Assembly (NCBI GenBank): GCA_002718845.1 | Contig: PBFS01000010.1 | Coordinates: forward strand, 1-32,657 | DNA from: Gammaproteobacteria bacterium | GTDB taxonomy: Bacteria > Pseudomonadota > Gammaproteobacteria > GCA-002705445 > GCA-002716945 | DNA: 32,657 nucleotides | Direction: 5' to 3' | Part shown: in pieces, positions 27,505 to 32,657 of the stretch | How positions within the stretch are numbered: the first letter of the stretch is position 1 | Layout: each line of letters starts with the position of its first letter | Made by a program: the position numbers and the translations under genes | Notes under the pieces: model-generated | What the model saw: only the letters and a program-made list of their open reading frames with translations | Database searches by the model: none | What the model was told of the DNA's origin: nothing

Positions 27505-28704
27505 TTATTTTTTTAACTGATAATATCTCATTAAAATATCAGCAACTTCTTTCCTGGCGAATTCTTGCGGTAAATCAATACCTTCTGATAACATCTCTCT
27601 CACTTTTGTTCCTGATAATAGAACAAAATCATCCTTTGTATGATCTTCAACATCTCTCATCATAACAACTTTATTGAGCTTTCTAGAAAAAGCAGTGTGG
27701 TCAGCAGCAAAAATTTGTATTTTTAGAGAATTTTTAACTACATCACAATCAAAAATTTCTTGGGCCTCAAATGGTTCATAATAATCTCCAACCCCAGCAT
27801 GATCTCTACCCACGATTAAATGACTACACCCACAATTTTGTCTAAAGGTAGCATGCAATAATGCCTCTTTTGGTCCTGCGTACAGCATGTCAAAACCAAA
27901 CCCTGAAATTATAGCTGTATTTTTTGGAAAATATAATTCCACCATTTTTCTAATTGCTGCATCTCTGATGTCACCGGGTATATCACCTTCTTTCAACTTA
28001 CCTAAAGTCATATGAATTAAAACTCCATCAGCATTAAGTCTATCAAGCGCCATTTTACATAATTCTTCGTGAGCCCTGTGCATTGGATTACGAGTTTGAA
28101 AAGCAACAACTTTTTGCCAATTAGCGGTTGTCAACATATCTCTAATTTCTTGTGCTGTTGCAAATGTTCCAGGAAATTCTTTAGGGAAATAACTATAATT
28201 TAAAACTTTTATTTCTCCAGAAATTATAATATTTCCTAAACTCATAAAATTTTTAACTCCTGGATGCTCAGCATCTGTTGTACCAAATATATTTTTAGTT
28301 ATCTCTTCTAACTCATCATTATTTAATTCTTCTATGTCCTTAATAGTTTGTATTGCAATTATTGGGTTACCATCAACATTAGGATCCAATAGTGCAATTT
28401 CTGACCCAGCTTTTATATTCGAACTTATTTCTTTAGTTATATTTAATATAGGTATTGGCCAAAAAAGACCTGATTCGGTAACCATATCTCTGGCAACGCT
28501 AATGGCATCAGATTTATCCATAAAACCAGACAAAGGCGTAAAATAACCAGCCCCAAGCATTACCACATTAGCTGCAGCAGCTGAATTAAGCATGATTTTT
28601 GGAAGGTTTTTTGAACTCTTGATTATTTCCGTTTTTTCCTCAGAATCCTTTATAAATAAAGGCTTTAGCGATTCTAATCCATGTGGGCTTACCAAATTTG
28701 TCAT
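27505..28704 (-). CDS. sat: Sulfate adenylyltransferase (ATP sulfurylase), dissimilatory type
   Basis: Homo-oligomeric ATP sulfurylase, 399 aa. In sulfur oxidation it turns APS plus PPi into ATP plus sulfate. Active-site motifs: QTRNPMHRAH (203-212) and GRDHAGVGDYYEPFEAQ (299-315). N-terminal PUA-like domain LNSAAAANVVMLGAGYFTPLSGFM is typical of the bacterial/archaeal single-chain Sat, not CysDN. I start at ATG 28704 (MTNLVSPHGLESLKPLF), which matches where homologues begin. ATG 28737 would add 11 residues lacking family support. It heads the minus-strand cluster sat-aprM-aprB-aprA and is divergent from the 639-aa PEPCK-like gene. Confidence 0.95.
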   Translation of the reverse strand: MTNLVSPHGLESLKPLFIKDSEEKTEIIKSSKNLPKIMLNSAAAANVVMLGAGYFTPLSGFMDKSDAISVARDMVTESGLFWPIPILNITKEISSNIKAGSEIALLDPNVDGNPIIAIQTIKDIEELNNDELEEITKNIFGTTDAEHPGVKNFMSLGNIIISGEIKVLNYSYFPKEFPGTFATAQEIRDMLTTANWQKVVAFQTRNPMHRAHEELCKMALDRLNADGVLIHMTLGKLKEGDIPGDIRDAAIRKMVELYFPKNTAIISGFGFDMLYAGPKEALLHATFRQNCGCSHLIVGRDHAGVGDYYEPFEAQEIFDCDVVKNSLKIQIFAADHTAFSRKLNKVVMMRDVEDHTKDDFVLLSGTKVREMLSEGIDLPQEFARKEVADILMRYYQLKK

Positions 28705-28757
28705 AAAAAATCCATCAATTTTTATTAAATTTCTCATTGATGATAGAGAAGACTAAT

Positions 28758-28786
28758 ACTATAATCAACGTTGCTTAAAAATCCAA
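28758..28786 (-). promoter_or_regulatory. Likely sat promoter with palindrome in the spacer
   Basis: Minus strand: TTGGAT (28786-28781), 17-nt spacer, TATAGT (28763-28758, 5 of 6 to consensus). The spacer contains the 8-bp palindrome CAACGTTG (28766-28773), which extends with one mismatch pair per arm to AA-t-CAACGTTG-c-TT. The position would suit a regulator acting on sat and perhaps on the divergent gene. Confidence 0.45.
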
Positions 28787-28824
28787 GCGTTTTTTAAGGC
28801 CAAGAAAAGCATGAAATTTACAAA

Positions 28825-28830
28825 TATAAT
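28825..28830 (+). promoter_or_regulatory. Possible -10 of the 639-aa PEPCK-like gene
   Basis: Consensus TATAAT 34 bp before ATG 28865. The -35 is not convincing. AAGAGAG at about 28851-28857 is an acceptable ribosome-binding site. Confidence 0.35.
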
Positions 28831-28864
28831 CGTAAAATAAATTACACTGAAAAGAGAGTTAAAA

Positions 28865-30784
28865 ATGGAAGAAATTCTAGAAGTTAGAGATGGATGTACG
28901 ACACCAATACAGCTGCTTAAAAGCACAGCTTTTTCTAAATACGTAGAGATATATAAAAAACAATTTATAAAAGATTTAAAAAATCGAAAAGATGAAGATT
29001 TAAAAGAAGATCTTCTACATAAAATAGATTATATCAAAAGTATTGATGCTACTACTTTTATAGATATATTAGATGGAGCTACACCATTTTCTGGAGATGA
29101 ATTAAAATCTCATAGAGATAGTGTTAAGTTTCTTGATGGTGCATTCCATCATTATAGAACAAAGTCATATACGCGACTTGTAAGGCTTCATAATGAAATT
29201 TTGGAAGATTCCACAAATGCTGAAGCCATTAAAGATAAAGTGTCTGTAAAAGCTGAAAAGTTATCAGAACTTATAGTTGAAACTAGAAGAATTTTACTTA
29301 TAAAAGCTGGATTAGGTGAAGGAGTAAGAAGAACAAAAGGCCTTGAGTGCCATCCCAATGTTGCAGTTGGAGAAATTTCTGGCCATTTTGTAAATCTACC
29401 TGGTGATTATTCTAGTTTAAACCAAGTGCCTATGACGACTGCGGCAGATATGAGAACTGGGGTTTATTATACAACTCATGCAAACAAAAGAGCTTTTCCT
29501 TTTTTTGCCCTTGATCACAATCCATTTAAAAATAACAAATTTAATGCGGATGATTACGTCGCTATTCCATTTGAAGTTGGTGCGTGGAATATACTTTGTT
29601 ATGTACACAAATCGCGCGGTTGTATTGAAATGGAACCAGGTCTTTTAAATCTATTTCCTTTTTCTAATGTGAAAAATATTACTGAAAAACAACCTGATGG
29701 AATTTTTATTTTTGGATGCCCTAGTTCTGATATGAAAGACCTAGGTTATTACCATGATAAGAAAAATAATTTACTTGTTGGTTTAATACCAAATATTGAT
29801 GATTGCAAATATTTTGGTTATGGTAAAAAACCTATATTAACTCTGCATAATGTTCTATGTATTATTAATGGTGATTTACCTCTTCATTGCGGAGCAACAA
29901 GATATGTTGTGAGATTTGATGAGAAAACAAATGAGCCTTATATTTTTGATTCATTTGTTAAAGCTGATGATATGGGAAGAGCTAAAATTGAAAATAAAAA
30001 CTCTGATGACACGCCTGTTTTTTATGGAACTGAGACTGGCGCATTTGCTTGTTTAGATGGATTTAGTGAACACGCTAAAATGCAAATGGAAGGTAGAGAA
30101 ATTGGTTATAATAAACATTCTGGTACTAATGCAAGACAGATTGTGCCAGTTACTGAATACTCTGAGATATCTACAGGCTCCGAACTTGATGTTCTTTTGT
30201 ATTTAAATAATTATGAGATTATTCCAAAAAATAAATCTTGCATGAATACTGATATGACTGTAGATGAAGCCTTAGAACACTTTAGAAGCGGCGCAAGAGT
30301 TGCTGCTGGAAGCACTCAAACACATAGAGGTGAAGTTGAAATAAGTTATTGGGCTAATCCATTTCCTTTATTGAAAGAGAAAGATGGTTCGTTGGTTAAA
30401 AATCATGAAGAATATTTTGAAAAGTTTGAAAAAATTGAACAGAAATTTTTTAAAATTATTAAACAACGTGTAGATCAAGGGATAATGAAAATAGGAGTGG
30501 CTCATAGTATGCTTATGGCTGGCGTATATAAAGATAGCACTGATGATCGTCTAAAAGAATGTGGTTTTGATGATAGAGAACTTGTAGAGCATAAAGGTCC
30601 CGAAAGAGCTGCCCATGATATGATTGATCTTATAAAAAAAACTGCAATAGAGAAAAGAAAACGCATTGGAGATGGGACAACTAAACAAGTCGATATAACA
30701 ATAGCTACAATTGGTGATAGTAGAACTGGAAAATCAGAGATGGCTGAAAAAATGGAAGGCGTTTTAAACATGAGTTTAATTTAG
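28865..30784 (+). CDS. PEP carboxykinase-like protein with a C-terminally placed P-loop
   Basis: 639 aa, soluble, no signal peptide. A charged helical N-terminal region (1-160) is followed by a core with short segments that line up in order with ATP-dependent PEPCK: LPLHCGATRY (338-347; PEPCK has a MHCSAN-type segment), GAFACLDG (392-399; GGCYAK), GTNARQIVPV (420-429; ENTRVxYPI), LDVLLYLNNYEIIP (441-454; the TADAFGVLPP strand), and MTVDEALEHFRSGARVAAGS (464-483; [21 protein letters not shown]), then WANPFPLL. The PEPCK kinase loop GLSGTGKTT, expected between the first two, is absent although the spacing is kept. Instead a perfect Walker A, GDSRTGKSE (617-625), preceded by strand VDITIATI and followed by a helix, sits at the extreme C-terminus and looks like the HPr kinase P-loop. 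Function is unknown. It is divergent from sat and upstream of trxA. The alignment is by eye. Confidence 0.6.
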   Translation: MEEILEVRDGCTTPIQLLKSTAFSKYVEIYKKQFIKDLKNRKDEDLKEDLLHKIDYIKSIDATTFIDILDGATPFSGDELKSHRDSVKFLDGAFHHYRTKSYTRLVRLHNEILEDSTNAEAIKDKVSVKAEKLSELIVETRRILLIKAGLGEGVRRTKGLECHPNVAVGEISGHFVNLPGDYSSLNQVPMTTAADMRTGVYYTTHANKRAFPFFALDHNPFKNNKFNADDYVAIPFEVGAWNILCYVHKSRGCIEMEPGLLNLFPFSNVKNITEKQPDGIFIFGCPSSDMKDLGYYHDKKNNLLVGLIPNIDDCKYFGYGKKPILTLHNVLCIINGDLPLHCGATRYVVRFDEKTNEPYIFDSFVKADDMGRAKIENKNSDDTPVFYGTETGAFACLDGFSEHAKMQMEGREIGYNKHSGTNARQIVPVTEYSEISTGSELDVLLYLNNYEIIPKNKSCMNTDMTVDEALEHFRSGARVAAGSTQTHRGEVEISYWANPFPLLKEKDGSLVKNHEEYFEKFEKIEQKFFKIIKQRVDQGIMKIGVAHSMLMAGVYKDSTDDRLKECGFDDRELVEHKGPERAAHDMIDLIKKTAIEKRKRIGDGTTKQVDITIATIGDSRTGKSEMAEKMEGVLNMSLI

Positions 30785-30808
30785 TATTTATCAGAAAACG
30801 GATAAAAC

Positions 30809-30836
30809 TTGACATATTTAGAAAAAAGCATATTAT
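30809..30836 (+). promoter_or_regulatory. trxA promoter
   Basis: TTGACA (30809-30814, consensus), 16-nt spacer, TATTAT (30831-30836, 5 of 6). This is the best sigma-70 match in the window. The message would begin near 30843, with a leader of about 70 nt before the trxA start. Confidence 0.75.
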
Positions 30837-30913
30837 TAGATTATTCATTGAGCTAATCAAAAATTCAATTCGAAATAATTGACCATCATAATTTAACAAG
30901 AGGAAGTTTTTTT

Positions 30914-31234
30914 TTGAGCACAGTACATAATATTACGGATGATAGTTTTGAAATGGAAGTTTTAAAATCAGACAAACCTGTGTTAATTGATTTTTGGGCT
31001 GAATGGTGTGGGCCATGTAAAGTTTTAGGTCCAGTAATTGATGAGATAGCTGCAGAATTTGATAATATTAAATTTACTAAACTTAATATTGATGAGAATC
31101 CAAAAACAGCTCCTATATATGGAATACGTGGAATACCAACTATTATGATATTTAAAAATGGAGAATTAGCAGCAACGAATGTAGGGGTACTAAGTAAATC
31201 TGAATTAACAAATTTTTTAAATGATAATCTATGA
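30914..31234 (+). CDS. trxA: Thioredoxin 1
   Basis: Thioredoxin, 106 aa, with the redox pair C32-GP-C35 in [10 protein letters not shown] and the cis-proline in [14 protein letters not shown] cytoplasmic protein-disulfide reductant, and the electron donor expected for DsbD in this same window. Start is TTG 30914, with GAGGAAG (30900-30906) upstream and a T-run spacer; no ATG lies nearer to the conserved core. It has its own strong promoter and precedes rho, the common gammaproteobacterial order. Confidence 0.96.
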   Translation: MSTVHNITDDSFEMEVLKSDKPVLIDFWAEWCGPCKVLGPVIDEIAAEFDNIKFTKLNIDENPKTAPIYGIRGIPTIMIFKNGELAATNVGVLSKSELTNFLNDNL

Positions 31235-31251
31235 GGAAAAGAAAACTATCT

Positions 31252-31273
31252 AATTGAAATAATCTTTTCAATT
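31252..31273 (+). repeat. Inverted repeat in the trxA-rho gap
   Basis: AATTGAAA (31252-31259) and TTTCAATT (31266-31273) form an 8-bp stem with a 6-nt loop (TAATCT), starting 17 nt after the trxA stop and followed by TTAAA. With one G-C pair and no U-run it would be a weak terminator or attenuator. It might set the trxA:rho ratio or protect the trxA 3' end. Confidence 0.35.
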
Positions 31274-31301
31274 TTAAATAAACAATATCTATACAAATAC
31301 T

Positions 31302-32558
31302 ATGAATTTAACAGAACTTAAAGAAAAACCGATACAAGAATTAGTTGAAATGGCCGAGAAGGTTGGTGCTGAGAATGTAGGACGTCTTAGAAAACAAGAT
31401 ATAATTTTTACTATTTTAAAAAATCATTCATCAAGTGGAGAAGATATATCAGGAGGCGGTGTTTTAGAAATTTTACAAGATGGTTTTGGTTTTCTTAGAA
31501 ACGCTAGTAGTTCATATCTAGCTGGGCCAGATGATATTTATGTTTCTCCTAGTCAAATTAGAAAATTTTCTCTAAGAACAGGAGATACTGTTGAAGGAAA
31601 AATAAGACCGCCAAAAGAAGGAGAAAGGTATTTTGCTTTACTTAAAGTTGATAATGTAAACTTTGATGCTACAGAAAATGCAAAACATAAGATTCTATTT
31701 GAAAATTTGACTCCTCTACATGCTAACAAAAGACTAAGATTGGAAGTTGGTAATGGAAGCAGAGAAGATATATCTGGTAGATTAGTAGATATTGCTGCAC
31801 CGATCGGAAAAGGTCAAAGAGGTCTTATTATATCTCCTCCTAAAGCTGGCAAAACTATTATGCTCCAACAAATTGCACAAAGTTTAACTACAAATAATCC
31901 TGAAGCAATATTAATTGTATTATTAATTGACGAAAGGCCAGAAGAAGTTACAGAAATGTCAAGAATGGTTAAAGGAGAAGTTGTAGCTAGTACATTTGAT
32001 GAGCCAGCACATAGACACGTTCAGGTAGCAGAAATGGTTATAGAAAAAGCTAAACGACTCGTAGAGCATAAAAAGGATGTGATAATACTTCTAGACTCTA
32101 TCACAAGGCTTGCTAGAGCTTATAATACCATTGCTCCATCATCTGGAAAGGTTTTGTCTGGTGGTGTTGATGCTAATTCACTAACAAAACCGAAAAGATT
32201 TTTTGGTGGCGCTAGAAATATAGAAGAAGGTGGGAGTCTGACTATTTTAGCTACGGCTCTTATAGATACTGGTTCTAAAATGGATGAAGTAATTTATGAA
32301 GAGTTTAAAGGCACTGGTAATATGGAAGTCCATTTGGACAGAAGAATAGCTGAAAAAAGGATTTATCCTGCTATAAATATAAACCGTTCTGGTACTAGAA
32401 AAGAAGAATTATTAACAACTCCTGAAGAATTACAAAAAATTTGGATTTTAAGAAAAGTATTACATTCAATGGATGAATTAGATGCAATGGAATTTATGTT
32501 AAATAAACTTCAAGCTACTAAAACTAATTCAGAATTCTTTGAATCGATGAAAAAATAA
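31302..32558 (+). CDS. rho: Transcription termination factor Rho
   Basis: Hexameric RNA-dependent helicase, 418 aa, the same size as E. coli Rho (419). The N-terminal domain starts [19 protein letters not shown]. The primary RNA-binding fold contains DGFGFLRN...[18 protein letters not shown] (60-89). The P-loop PPKAGKT lies at 179-185, followed by [13 protein letters not shown], Walker [17 protein letters not shown], the Q-loop [21 protein letters not shown], and the R-loop [20 protein letters not shown] 31302 has no evident Shine-Dalgarno. The stop codon is directly followed by the stop of a convergent gene. Confidence 0.98.
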   Translation: MNLTELKEKPIQELVEMAEKVGAENVGRLRKQDIIFTILKNHSSSGEDISGGGVLEILQDGFGFLRNASSSYLAGPDDIYVSPSQIRKFSLRTGDTVEGKIRPPKEGERYFALLKVDNVNFDATENAKHKILFENLTPLHANKRLRLEVGNGSREDISGRLVDIAAPIGKGQRGLIISPPKAGKTIMLQQIAQSLTTNNPEAILIVLLIDERPEEVTEMSRMVKGEVVASTFDEPAHRHVQVAEMVIEKAKRLVEHKKDVIILLDSITRLARAYNTIAPSSGKVLSGGVDANSLTKPKRFFGGARNIEEGGSLTILATALIDTGSKMDEVIYEEFKGTGNMEVHLDRRIAEKRIYPAININRSGTRKEELLTTPEELQKIWILRKVLHSMDELDAMEFMLNKLQATKTNSEFFESMKK

Positions 32559-32657
32559 TTAAGAACCTATATCTTTTCTAAAAAATACTAAATCTTGGTT
32601 CTGAACTTTAAAATCTTTGTCCTCAAAAACTTTAATTTTTTTTATATTTTCATAGGC
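32559..32657 (-). CDS. C-terminal fragment of an unidentified protein
   Basis: An open frame enters from the right edge on the minus strand and ends at TAA (complement of 32559-32561), giving 32 residues, ending in QDLVFFRKDIGS. It is lysine- and phenylalanine-rich, with two possible beta strands (KKIKVFED and DLVFFRK). Not recognised. It abuts the rho stop with no gap, as other convergent pairs in this window do, and the frame has sensible codon use, which supports it being real. Confidence 0.5.
   Translation of the reverse strand, partial: AYENIKKIKVFEDKDFKVQNQDLVFFRKDIGS

Noticed and set aside
28705-28737. Eleven-residue N-terminal extension of sat
   Set aside because: Homologues begin near MTNLVSPHG and neither ATG has a strong ribosome-binding site, so family length decides.
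28773-28797. GCTT...AAGC stem followed by a T-run on the plus strand as a terminator
   Set aside because: There is no plus-strand gene upstream to terminate, and the stem is only four base pairs with an 8-nt loop.

Overview
This 32.7 kb, AT-rich window (roughly 30% G+C by eye) reads as the chromosome of a sulfur-oxidising gammaproteobacterium of the SUP05/Thioglobus/vesicomyid-symbiont kind. The reasons are a sat-aprM-aprB-aprA cluster in the same order as the Allochromatium vinosum sulfur-oxidation locus, gammaproteobacterial gene orders (fxsA-groES-groEL, aroQ-accB-accC, trxA-rho, pcm-rhodanese-tolC-waaA), A/T-rich codon use and very tight packing. The lineage is inferred from gene content and order, not from a search. 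No tRNA, rRNA, IS element, prophage or CRISPR array was seen. The longest stretches without a gene are about 130-170 bp.

Layout. 2-310: 3' end of dinB. 375-3466: O-acetylhomoserine sulfhydrylase and thiC, convergent. 3535-11079: envelope block with pcm, a rhodanese, tolC, waaA, kdkA, a GT9 heptosyltransferase, and hldE split into two overlapping genes (rfaE1, rfaE2), ending with ilvE. 11251-14938: Fe(III) ABC importer fbpABC behind a promoter whose -10 is covered by a Fur-box-like sequence. 14939-19180: acyl-CoA synthetase, groEL, groES (with a sigma-32-like promoter) and fxsA. 19259-23335: dsbD, aroQ, accB, accC. 23342-28704 (minus strand): sat, aprM, aprB, aprA, an unrecognised 117-aa gene and a YfcE-type phosphoesterase. 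28865-32558: a 639-aa PEP-carboxykinase-like protein, trxA and rho. 32559-32657: C-terminus of an unidentified gene.

How the genes work together. AprBA with the membrane partner AprM oxidises sulfite plus AMP to APS and passes electrons to the membrane. Sat converts APS plus PPi to sulfate and ATP, which is substrate-level phosphorylation from sulfite. The rhodanese, O-acetylhomoserine sulfhydrylase, DsbD and thioredoxin are further sulfur or thiol-redox functions. WaaA, KdkA, RfaE1/RfaE2 and the heptosyltransferase build a phosphorylated-Kdo/heptose LPS inner core.

The most unusual item is the 639-aa protein divergent from sat. It keeps several ATP-PEPCK-like segments in order but lacks a P-loop at the expected place. 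A perfect Walker A (GDSRTGKS) sits instead in its last 25 residues. Other points of interest are the A7 tract in the rfaE1/rfaE2 overlap, the kdkA/heptosyltransferase start codons that overlap head to head, the structured leader before aprM, and the consistently abutting or overlapping convergent gene pairs.
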